Shown in pieces: positions 1 through 5,376 of a DNA stretch of 5,460 bases (within the stretch, counting starts at the first letter, position 1; every line of letters begins with the position of its first letter). The DNA comes from Phycisphaerales bacterium. GTDB lineage: Bacteria > Planctomycetota > Phycisphaerae > Sedimentisphaerales > Anaerobacaceae. The notes beneath the pieces were generated by a model, which was not told where the DNA came from, did not search any database, and saw only the letters and a program-made list of their open reading frames with translations. The DNA lies in NCBI GenBank assembly GCA_003533825.1, contig DQCG01000479.1, positions 1,659 through 7,118 on the forward strand, given 5' to 3'. The position numbers were made by a program, and so were the translations under genes.

Positions 1-143
1 ACCAGGCAAAGCTGTACCGGACGGTGAAAATACGCGCTGAGCCAAACCAGCGCCGATCCCAAGGCCGACCAAACCAACACGATTAGCACAGCCCAGAGCG
101 GCCACGGTGGACGCCGAGAAACATGGATCATTTCTATTTTCAT
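1..143 (-). CDS. DUF2752-type membrane protein, N-terminal 47 codons (cut by window edge)
   Basis: The frame opens with ATG at 143 and stays open to base 1. The visible protein starts MKIEMIHVSRRPPW, then has one hydrophobic segment of about 22 residues (around residues 15-40, rich in L, V, W and A), then a YFHRPVQLCL stretch. DUF2752 proteins are small membrane proteins that usually carry a Cys-Pro-x-Cys-Gly motif shortly after such a Cys; that part lies outside the window, so the assignment rests on the N-terminal shape and on the DUF4190 gene just upstream, a pairing I associate with Planctomycetota. The ATG overlaps the DUF4190 stop as ATGA, which implies translational coupling. A second in-frame ATG at 131 is an alternative start; neither has a strong ribosome binding site. 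Function is unknown. Confidence 0.55.
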   Translation of the reverse strand, partial: MKIEMIHVSRRPPWPLWAVLIVLVWSALGSALVWLSAYFHRPVQLCL

Positions 144-458
144 CTTACTACGGCTACCTGCAGAAAAAACACCAATAATGCGAAGATAAATTGCAAGACC
201 AGCAATACAACGCTGACGATGCCGCAAATCTTACCGGCCTGGGTTATTCCCTGCCCGGATGGGTCCATCCCGCCGGCAGCCATTTCCTTCAGGTCATTGC
301 TGCCCATTACCCATGCGATAATGCCGCAGATGAAGCAGCAAACAATACCCAGTATTCCAAGAGCCAGGATGAGGCCGCCGCGATGAGGCCTGACCGTCTG
401 TTGTGTGGAGTACTGGGGCCCCTGCCGGTGCTATGGGGACCTGCGTTTGATCTGCCAT
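140..458 (-). pseudogene. DUF4190 two-helix membrane protein, interrupted by a one-base frameshift
   Basis: From the ATG at 458, the frame reads MADQTQVPIAPAG and then drifts into non-membrane sequence ending at a stop near 296. The next frame, open from about 430 to a stop at 140, encodes a classic DUF4190 body: PQYSTQQTVRPHRGG, a first membrane helix (LILALGILGIVCCFICGIIA), a loop NDLKEMAAGGMDPSGQG, then a second long helix starting GKICGIVSVVLLVL. That frame has no start codon of its own before the first helix. The span is 319 bases, so removing one base gives a normal 105-residue protein. The likeliest site is the GGGGCCCC run at 415-422. It may be a real lesion, a sequencing or assembly error, or (least likely) programmed frameshifting. 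The gene lies 50 bases downstream of groES with no terminator seen, and its stop overlaps the DUF2752 start. The family's function is unknown. Confidence 0.75.
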
Positions 459-463
459 GAAGT

Positions 464-469
464 TCTCCT
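464..469 (-). promoter_or_regulatory. Ribosome binding site fixing the DUF4190 start
   Basis: Minus-strand AGGAGA ends 5 bases before the ATG at 458. This strong site shows that the true start is at 458, in the frame that does not encode the membrane body, and so supports a frameshift downstream rather than a different start. Confidence 0.65.
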
Positions 470-508
470 GTAATTTGAATTTCTAATATTTTGTATCTTA
501 AGAGCGTT

Positions 509-829
509 TTACGACTTCCTGAAAACCGCGACGACGTTTTCGATCTCCACCACGAACAGGCGATTGTCCCCCTCGAAATCGACGGGGATGGCGCCTTTGG
601 GATTGAACAGAACCTTGTCGTATTGGCGAAGGGGTATGTCCGGCGAGTGCTCAACCTCAGCGGAGATTGTGATAATCCGGCCGGTGATAGTGGGGATTTC
701 GATATTGTCCGGAAGCTGGATGCCGCCCTTGGTCTGTTTCTTGTCCTCATCCTTGCGAATCAGGACACGCTTGCCTATCGGCTCGACCGTCTCAAGCGGA
801 TTCGTTTCTATTGATTTTTTCGCACCCAT
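509..829 (-). CDS. groES: Divergent co-chaperonin GroES (Cpn10)
   Basis: A 106-residue Cpn10 protein. GroES forms a heptameric lid on GroEL in the cytoplasm and closes the folding chamber. Seen here: the N-terminal strand VEPIGKRVLIRKDED (about residues 15-29), the mobile loop TKGGIQLPDN (33-42) with the hydrophobic tripeptide IQL at 37-39 that would contact GroEL, and the C-terminal YDKVLFNPKGAIPVDFEG...VVEIENVVAVF. It is slightly longer than usual (family about 95-100), with a polar N-terminal extension MGAKKSIETNP. I chose ATG 829, which has GGGGA 9 bases upstream; a TTG at 835 would sit only 3 bases from that motif. No groEL is adjacent and no CIRCE operator is visible, so this may be a secondary, specialised copy. 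A promoter lies at 875-903. Confidence 0.88.
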   Translation of the reverse strand: MGAKKSIETNPLETVEPIGKRVLIRKDEDKKQTKGGIQLPDNIEIPTITGRIITISAEVEHSPDIPLRQYDKVLFNPKGAIPVDFEGDNRLFVVEIENVVAVFRKS

Positions 830-874
830 TTTCAATCATCCCCGACAAAAGAACTTGTTCAGAATACTGTGATT

Positions 875-903
875 ATTGTACCTGTTAGCGAAAAGCTTTG
901 CAA
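875..903 (-). promoter_or_regulatory. Probable sigma70-type promoter for groES
   Basis: On the minus strand, TTGCAA (903-898) is followed by a 17-base spacer and TACAAT (880-875), matching the -35/-10 consensus at 4 of 6 and 5 of 6 positions. Predicted transcription starts near 868, giving a leader of about 40 bases before the ATG at 829. It sits in the 83-base gap between the endonuclease stop and groES, so groES and the genes below it need not depend on read-through from the R-M operon. No heat-shock operator was found. Confidence 0.5.
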
Positions 904-912
904 CTTCGATAC

Positions 913-1614
913 TCACTTCTCTAATCTTCTGATTTCTTCTTTAATCTCTTCGATCACTTCGGTGTTATATATTTTCTTCTTCTTGCCGGATTTGACCGAA
1001 TAAACGAAAAACACTTTGCCCCCGAATTTCTCTTCAAATTTCTTGTGATTCACTTCATGCATCTTATCCCACTGATATTGGTCTAACGCCAAGCCGGAAG
1101 ATATAGGCTTGATTTGAAGCCCGATATACTTTTCACCTACCTGAATGTAAAAGTCCACATTGTAAGTTCTGTCCCATTCGTCCGGAGCCGGATGAATCTT
1201 GGTTTCCAACTCTTCCTCTAATTGTCCATACACCGTGTCGATTTCCGATCTGTAACCTTCATATGTTCTGTTGAGAACCAGGTTGTAGGCATAATCGATA
1301 CACTCCTGCTCCTCAATGGATTCCAATTCGTTTTGTACTACTTCAGAGAGTTTCACATAGAGCCTTCGTCCTAGATCCGCGATGTATTCCCTTGTTACCT
1401 TAATGCCATTTTGCTTCTTTTGTGTGGCGTTGTCAAAATAGAAAGCCTCCCATTGCTCAAATGATTTCGGAGAACATTTCCTTATCAGTTCAGAAGTAGG
1501 ACCCACACTGTGCGCCTTATTGAGTGCCCAGCGGTTCATCGCATAGTTCAAGAGAGCTTCCCTCTTGAACTTGAGGTTCCTGCCTTCCCTGCCTACTATC
1601 CATTCCTTCGCCAT
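913..1614 (-). CDS. Type II restriction endonuclease, MjaI family (predicted CTAG cutter)
   Basis: A 233-residue protein that I recognise as MjaI-family (RE_MjaI) from LIRKCSPKSFEQWEAFYF (43-60), DLGRRLYVKLSEVVQ (80-94), NLVLNRTYEGY (111-121) and DEWDRTYNVDFYIQVGEKYIGLQIKP (145-170). The last block looks like the PD-(D/E)XK nuclease core: D154 in NVDF and Q167-x-K169 in LQIKP, a D...QxK variant in which the usual acidic residue is Gln. Family knowledge places the cut at CTAG; that is inferred, not visible. The partner CTAG-type methyltransferase is upstream in the same operon, with one small gene between. The start is well supported: AAGGAG at 1621-1626 lies 6 bases before the ATG. The protein ends in a Lys/Glu-rich tail. 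Base composition is AT-rich against argF and groES, suggesting acquisition. The reading frame is intact, so the enzyme is probably active. Confidence 0.83.
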   Translation of the reverse strand: MAKEWIVGREGRNLKFKREALLNYAMNRWALNKAHSVGPTSELIRKCSPKSFEQWEAFYFDNATQKKQNGIKVTREYIADLGRRLYVKLSEVVQNELESIEEQECIDYAYNLVLNRTYEGYRSEIDTVYGQLEEELETKIHPAPDEWDRTYNVDFYIQVGEKYIGLQIKPISSGLALDQYQWDKMHEVNHKKFEEKFGGKVFFVYSVKSGKKKKIYNTEVIEEIKEEIRRLEK

Positions 1615-1641
1615 TATCTTCTCCTTGAGTTTCAGTTTTGG

Positions 1642-2004
1642 TTAGAATCCCTTAAAAACCCTTAACACGTCTTTTGCTTCGTATAAACTACCAAGTACCG
1701 GTACTTGTCCTTGTGACAATGGCAGATTAAGAAGGCCAAACTTCTGTTGAAACTTAAGACAGTCTCTGATAGACAGTCCCCAAGTCTTAGTGGCTTCACA
1801 GTTTATACAATCTTGGTTACATTTTTCAACAATGGCATAAAGTTCATCTGCGCATTCATAACAAACCGTTTCGTAAGTTTCTGATGGAGTGAGTTTGCCA
1901 TGTTCTGGGGATGGTATTTCCTCGGCAAGAGCAATCCAGCCGTCTCCCATTTCTAAATCGAACTCCCTTTTACACCTTTCACAAATCCATTTTGATTCAT
2001 TCAT
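1642..2004 (-). CDS. Small Cys-rich, zinc-ribbon-like protein inside the R-M operon
   Basis: A 120-residue protein I cannot assign to a named family. It opens with MNESKWICERCKREFD: C8 and C11 form one CxxC knuckle, and C48 and C51 (VCYECADELY) a second, spacing typical of a four-Cys zinc ribbon. A further cluster C62, C66, C69 (KCNQDCINC) plus C82 could bind a second metal ion. The C-terminal third (about 83-120) has no Cys and ends in DVLRVFKGF. There is no helix-turn-helix signature, so it does not look like a classical R-M controller protein. The start overlaps the methyltransferase stop by 8 bases, and AAGGAG at 2012-2017 lies 7 bases before its ATG. The endonuclease follows 27 bases later. 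The tight position argues for a role with the R-M pair, perhaps as DNA-binding accessory or regulator, but this is inference only. Confidence 0.7.
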   Translation of the reverse strand: MNESKWICERCKREFDLEMGDGWIALAEEIPSPEHGKLTPSETYETVCYECADELYAIVEKCNQDCINCEATKTWGLSIRDCLKFQQKFGLLNLPLSQGQVPVLGSLYEAKDVLRVFKGF

Positions 2005-3292
2005 TTTTTAGCTCCTTCCGATATCCTAAAAAATTAGATTTATGTCTGTGATCAAAAGTAATATCCACATCGGCCAAACCTTTTTTGATCAAATGCGCAT
2101 TCAAAAAAGTTTTATTTTGCAAATACAAATAACACAGTAAGTTGTTATCCTTGTCATGCTTTACAACGTCAAATTTCATAAAAACTTTTTGTCCGCGTGT
2201 CTTATCTCTTAAATATTGGACCGCTTGACTGCTCAGTTCGGGCTTTTCCTTTACTCCAAGCAACCTCACATTCAGCCCATCTCCTATAACCAAACACTCT
2301 GCTGAAATGACATCTTTCACACCGTAATATTCTTGTCTTCTTGGAGTGTGATTACTAATTTTCGAGCCGAAATGTAGTTTTCTCGGATCGACTTTCTTGT
2401 CGAATTCGACAGGATCTTTGAACACATAAGGCAATTGCTTGATCGCTTTTTTATAGTCAACATGTGCATTATTCTGTTGAACTATTTCAAATTCAGCCTC
2501 TTCAAACATCATCTTCTGATGTATTCCAAGCTTCTCTTTTATCAGCGGCAGGAATTCCGGATTTATTTCGTATCCGATTGAATTTCGACAGAGCTTTTTT
2601 GCCGCTAGCGAAGTTGTGCCACTACCAAGGAAAGGATCAAGAACCGTATCATTTACGAAACTGAACATTTTGATTAGACGGCTGGGTACTTCTTCGGGGA
2701 ACATCGCCAGGTGCTTATCCTGCTTTTCGCCCGGGATATTCCAGTGGCCGGCGAAGAACTGGTTCCACTCTTCTATTGTCATTCTCGATTGTTCTTTTAT
2801 TTCTTTGCTCACCTTCGGTGCGGTTCCGTGTTTCTTGAAGATCAGAATAAATTCATAATCGATCTTGAGAATTCCATTTCTGGGGAAGGGAAACGATCCC
2901 ATTATCGTTGCCCCGCCCGTTGTATTACAGGTTGTAACCTTTTGCCAGATTATCGCCCCCATGTAATCAAAGCCTTTGGTTTCGCAGAACTTTATGATCT
3001 CAGTTCTTATAGGAATAACCTTGTATCTTCCGTAATAAACAGAACGCGCAAACTGGTCGCCGATATTCACGCATAGACGACAACCCTTTTTCAAGACTCT
3101 GTGGCATTGGCTCCAGACTATATTGAGGTTATTGATATAATCTTCATAGCTATCATCAAAACCTATTTGACTGCCGTTTCCATAATCCTTTAATTGCCAA
3201 TACGGAGGAGACGTGATAACAAGATGGACAGACTCATCAGCCACCTCCATCATATTCCTTGAATCACCAATAATTATTTTATGATTAGTCAT
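1997..3292 (-). CDS. DNA N4-cytosine methyltransferase (M.MjaI/CTAG-like) with C-terminal SNase-like domain
   Basis: A 431-residue modification enzyme that would protect the host DNA from the endonuclease encoded downstream. The catalytic motif TSPPYW (27-32) comes first, and the S-adenosylmethionine-binding motif DPFLGSGTT (219-227) comes late, preceded by FPEEVPSRLIKMFS (198-211). This is beta-class order, and SPPY favours N4-cytosine. The block GSFPFPRNGILKIDYEFILIFKK (132-154) resembles CTAG methyltransferases such as M.MjaI and M.MthZI. After about residue 260 a linker leads to a C-terminal region (about 325-431) shaped like staphylococcal nuclease: LNVRLLGVKEKPE, then LRDKTRGQKVFMKFD, then LLCYLYLQNKTFLNAHLIKKGLAD. 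Residues aligning with SNase D40 and R87 look replaced (K348; Asn in DKDNN), so it is probably a non-cutting DNA-binding module. The ATG at 3292 lies 2 bases after the argF stop, with only a weak ribosome binding site; longer N-terminal versions would read through argF. Confidence 0.88.
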   Translation of the reverse strand: MTNHKIIIGDSRNMMEVADESVHLVITSPPYWQLKDYGNGSQIGFDDSYEDYINNLNIVWSQCHRVLKKGCRLCVNIGDQFARSVYYGRYKVIPIRTEIIKFCETKGFDYMGAIIWQKVTTCNTTGGATIMGSFPFPRNGILKIDYEFILIFKKHGTAPKVSKEIKEQSRMTIEEWNQFFAGHWNIPGEKQDKHLAMFPEEVPSRLIKMFSFVNDTVLDPFLGSGTTSLAAKKLCRNSIGYEINPEFLPLIKEKLGIHQKMMFEEAEFEIVQQNNAHVDYKKAIKQLPYVFKDPVEFDKKVDPRKLHFGSKISNHTPRRQEYYGVKDVISAECLVIGDGLNVRLLGVKEKPELSSQAVQYLRDKTRGQKVFMKFDVVKHDKDNNLLCYLYLQNKTFLNAHLIKKGLADVDITFDHRHKSNFLGYRKELKNE

Positions 3293-3294
3293 TC

Positions 3295-4206
3295 TCAGCT
3301 CATTAGTTTTTTCAGCAGTGCCCGCTGGAAGTGGAGGCGGTTTTCGGCCTGGTCGAAGATAATTGAGTTCGGCGACTCGGCGACCTCGTCGGTTATTTCC
3401 AGTCCCCGGTAAGCCGGCAGGCAGTGCATGATTTTTGCGTTTGCCGGCGCGGATTTGACCAGTTCGGCGTTTACCTGGAAACCTGCAAAATCCGCCTGGC
3501 GTTTTTGCTTCTCGGCCTCCTGGCCCATGCTGACCCATGTATCGGTGTAAATAATATCGGCATCGAGCACGGCGGCGCCCGGGTCGTTTGTCTGCCGGAC
3601 ACAATCGGCGGTGATTTGATTTACATTTTCAATTGTCTCGGTGTCAAGCTCGTAACCGGCCGGCGAGGCGATAACCATTTTCATATGAAGCTTCGAGCAG
3701 GCATGCGCCAAGGAACGAGCGACATTATTGCCGTCGCCGATGAAAGCGATCTTCACGCCCTCGTAGTCCCTGCAATGCTCCTGGATTGTAAGCACGTCGG
3801 CCATCGCCTGACAGGGATGCAGCCAGTCCGTCAGGGCATTTATTACAGGCACTTTTGCATATTGGGCCAGCTCGACAACGGTGTTGTGCTCGAATGTCCG
3901 CGCCATAATACCATCGACGTACCGGCTCAGAATCCTTGCGATATCCTTGACGGGTTCGCGTTTGCCGATGCCGCCGATATCTTCCGGCTTGACATATATC
4001 GGATTGCCGCCCAGATCCGTCATTGCTACCTGGAAGCTGATTCGCGTTCGCAGGCTCGGCTTTTCGAACAGCATGGCAAGCGTTTTGCCGGCGAGGCACA
4101 AATCCTTACCGCCGACGGTACATAGACTCTTTAGCCGGGCGCTCATCCGCAACAATTCTTTCAGAAGTTCCGCCGGATAGTTATTAATGGAAAGAAAATC
4201 TTTCAT
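3295..4206 (-). CDS. argF: Ornithine carbamoyltransferase
   Basis: A 303-residue cytoplasmic enzyme that makes citrulline from ornithine and carbamoyl phosphate in arginine biosynthesis. All signature motifs are present: SLRTR (51-55, carbamoyl-phosphate binding), HPCQ (130-133), FIGDGNNVARS (155-165), DTWVSMG (222-228, ornithine loop) and HCLP (261-264), followed by AENRLHFQRA near the end. Length is normal for the family. I chose ATG 4206 because the family N-terminus (MKDFLSINNY) begins there and GGAG lies about 10 bases upstream; the open frame continues back to 4419, but that part is translated repeat (LCALCP-like) and is not real protein. It is GC-rich against both neighbours, so it is probably the resident gene between two imports. 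No other arg genes are in the window. Confidence 0.95.
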   Translation of the reverse strand: MKDFLSINNYPAELLKELLRMSARLKSLCTVGGKDLCLAGKTLAMLFEKPSLRTRISFQVAMTDLGGNPIYVKPEDIGGIGKREPVKDIARILSRYVDGIMARTFEHNTVVELAQYAKVPVINALTDWLHPCQAMADVLTIQEHCRDYEGVKIAFIGDGNNVARSLAHACSKLHMKMVIASPAGYELDTETIENVNQITADCVRQTNDPGAAVLDADIIYTDTWVSMGQEAEKQKRQADFAGFQVNAELVKSAPANAKIMHCLPAYRGLEITDEVAESPNSIIFDQAENRLHFQRALLKKLMS

Positions 4207-4221
4207 TTGTTCTTCACTCCA

Positions 4222-4250
4222 ATTATAGTCTCTGTCTTTATCTTTGGCCA
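4222..4250 (-). promoter_or_regulatory. Possible argF promoter, partly inside a repeat remnant
   Basis: On the minus strand TATAAT (4227-4222) is a perfect -10 box, and TGGCCA (4250-4245), 17 bases upstream, matches the -35 consensus at 4 of 6 positions. Transcription would start near 4215, only about 9 bases before the argF ATG and within the GGAGTG motif, so the mRNA would be nearly leaderless. That makes the call weak; the real promoter could lie further upstream. If correct, the -35 box is supplied by the truncated repeat copy at 4246-4255. Confidence 0.28.
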
Positions 4251-4380
4251 CAGAGTATGCTTTTTTGTTTAGCCACAGAGGGCACAGAGCACACAGAGAA
4301 TAATTTTTTTGGCCACAGAGGGCACAGAGAACACAGAGAATAATTTGTTTAGCCACAGAGGGCACAGAGCACACAGAGAA
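4246..4380 (+). repeat. Tandem array of three 40-bp CACAGAG repeats plus a truncated copy
   Basis: Three exact 40-base periods fill 4261-4380, each a 10-base T-rich linker followed by a 30-base core (cores at 4271-4300, 4311-4340, 4351-4380). Each core is AGC or GGC followed by three 9-mers CACAGAGNN. The first and third cores are identical; the middle one differs at two positions. A truncated copy (GGCCACAGAG) sits at 4246-4255. The array fills the space between the FRG stop (4382) and argF. Similar CACAGAG-rich repeats are, to my knowledge, scattered through many environmental bacterial genomes, including Planctomycetota. The 10-base linkers are too short and too alike to be CRISPR spacers. 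Confidence 0.93.
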
Positions 4381-4381
4381 C

Positions 4382-5269
4382 TTATTTTTTGTTCTGATAT
4401 TCGGACATAACACTATCAAGGATTCCCTGGTTTTCTTTCTGGCTTATACACGGAAATAAAATTTCATCCGCAGATTTCAACCGCTTTTCTAACTCTTCTC
4501 TAAATATACCATTAGAGGATTTCGGGATTATAATCTTTTTACAGTATTTATACGTATCATCAGCCAATATTTTGGTTATGGATTCTTTGTGGTCTGCAAG
4601 TGGATTATGACAATATGTAAATATCGAAGCTTGGATTATCATTCTCACATCAGCCGAAGACGATGATATATCTTTGAAGAATATTGCGTTGCATTGAATT
4701 TTATTATTACATATTTGCCTTACCGGACAGTTTCTTTCATCCATGATATCCAGACAAGGTTTAATCATATCTAAACGATATTTTTTGCGAATATCATATT
4801 CTTTGCATGAATTTCGAAAGCATTTTTCAATCTGCGTCGCATTTATACACCATATGGCGGCATCCTTTTCGTCGTCATTTGCTTCCCTCTCTTCTGTGGC
4901 GAAATAGGCTGCTACAATCCATGATTGAGTCCAATCCAGCATCCTTGTTCTGATTCCATATTGTTGCATTATGGAAAAGATTTGAAACAGCAAGCTGTTT
5001 CTTATATAAGAATCCATTCCCATACGAGGAAACCATTCCTGCAAAAATTTATCCAACAATTGTTTTTCAATCTCATATATTTTTGACGGATCTATTTTCC
5101 TTTCTTTTATTTCTCTGTAAAGCGAAGACATAAGTTTCCAACAAACATTCCGATGACCCCGAAATATCCATGTATCTGTGCTGCCTGAAGTGTAACCTTG
5201 CATTTCATTACAGAAGGAACAAAATTCTTTCCAGTTATCTATGATCTTTTCCTCTGGAGCATTATTCAT
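4382..5269 (-). CDS. FRG-domain protein (putative defence-associated)
   Basis: A 295-residue protein with the FRG domain, named for its Phe-Arg-Gly motif. Visible features in order: TWIFRGHRNVCWKLMSSLYR (33-52, the FRG motif at 36-38 with His where Gln is common), MQQYGIRTRMLDWTQSWIVAAYFA (101-124, the conserved QHYG.PTRLLDWT-type block), R209...IQASIFT (212-218), IIIPKSS (246-252) and LFPCI (271-275). This is the full usual domain. Biochemical activity is not established to my knowledge; FRG proteins are often seen near phage-defence and mobile genes, so a defence or toxin role is inference. It is rich in Cys. I chose ATG 5269; a TTG at 5287 with AAAGG upstream would add six residues. It is strongly AT-rich against argF and is bracketed by inverted repeats. 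A weak TATAAG -10-like hexamer precedes it, just inside the right repeat. Confidence 0.85.
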   Translation of the reverse strand: MNNAPEEKIIDNWKEFCSFCNEMQGYTSGSTDTWIFRGHRNVCWKLMSSLYREIKERKIDPSKIYEIEKQLLDKFLQEWFPRMGMDSYIRNSLLFQIFSIMQQYGIRTRMLDWTQSWIVAAYFATEEREANDDEKDAAIWCINATQIEKCFRNSCKEYDIRKKYRLDMIKPCLDIMDERNCPVRQICNNKIQCNAIFFKDISSSSADVRMIIQASIFTYCHNPLADHKESITKILADDTYKYCKKIIIPKSSNGIFREELEKRLKSADEILFPCISQKENQGILDSVMSEYQNKK

Positions 5270-5317
5270 AATTCCATTATTCCACAATATGACGCCTTTT
5301 GCGTTTCTTTCTTATAT

Positions 5318-5347
5318 TTCTCTGTGTGCTCTGTGCCCTCTGTGGCT
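5318..5347 (-). repeat. CACAGAG repeat core, inverted copy upstream of the FRG gene
   Basis: Read on the minus strand, this is AGC followed by CACAGAGGG, CACAGAGCA and CACAGAGAA, identical to the cores at 4271-4300 and 4351-4380 on the plus strand. It lies between the GxxExxY stop and the FRG start. Confidence 0.95.
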
Positions 5348-5364
5348 CAAAATAAAATCGATTT

Positions 5365-5375
5365 CCTCTGTGGCT
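5365..5375 (-). repeat. Truncated CACAGAG repeat
   Basis: Minus-strand AGCCACAGAGG, the first 11 bases of the repeat core, 17 bases upstream of the full copy and directly after the GxxExxY stop codon. The rest of the unit is lost or never existed, mirroring the truncated copy at 4246-4255 on the other side. Confidence 0.75.
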
Positions 5376-5376
5376 G

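Larger units (their letters stand above)
4351..5347. other. FRG gene bracketed by identical 30-bp inverted repeats
   Basis: The core at 4351-4380 and the core at 5318-5347 are the same 30 bases in opposite orientation without mismatch. The interval between them holds just the FRG-domain gene. Its stop lies one base inside the left copy and its likely start about 50 bases inside the right copy. This has the look of a compact single-gene cassette, or of an insertion into a pre-existing repeat cluster. I see no transposase and no clear target-site duplication; the similarity just outside both copies is the T-rich linker of the repeat itself. Confidence 0.6.

Noticed and set aside
307..750. 147-residue open frame across groES and DUF4190
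   Set aside because: It is antiphase to the recognisable GroES and DUF4190 frames and has Arg/Ser-rich content with no domain.
851..860. GAAC-TT-GTTC inverted repeat between the endonuclease gene and groES as a LexA or CIRCE operator
   Set aside because: Arms are only 4 bases with a 2-base centre, fitting neither the Bacillus-type LexA box (4-base centre) nor CIRCE (9-base arms). Likely chance.
3293..3604. N-terminal extension of the methyltransferase frame back to 3604
   Set aside because: This part is the opposite-phase shadow of argF: Arg/Pro/Gly-rich, with no family similarity. The conserved protein begins at MTNHKIIIGD, ATG 3292.
3424..4125. 233-residue plus-strand open frame
   Set aside because: It is the complement of argF in a GC-rich gene; no start signal or family resemblance.
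4261..4380. CRISPR array
   Set aside because: The units are 40 bases with 10-base T-rich linkers that resemble one another; there are no unique spacers and no cas genes.
4207..4419. N-terminal extension of argF back to 4419
   Set aside because: It translates the CACAGAG repeats into LCALCP-like nonsense and runs into the FRG gene. The family N-terminus starts at 4206 with a ribosome binding site.
4351..5347. Complete insertion sequence
   Set aside because: There is no transposase; the only gene between the inverted repeats is an FRG-domain protein, and no target-site duplication is evident.
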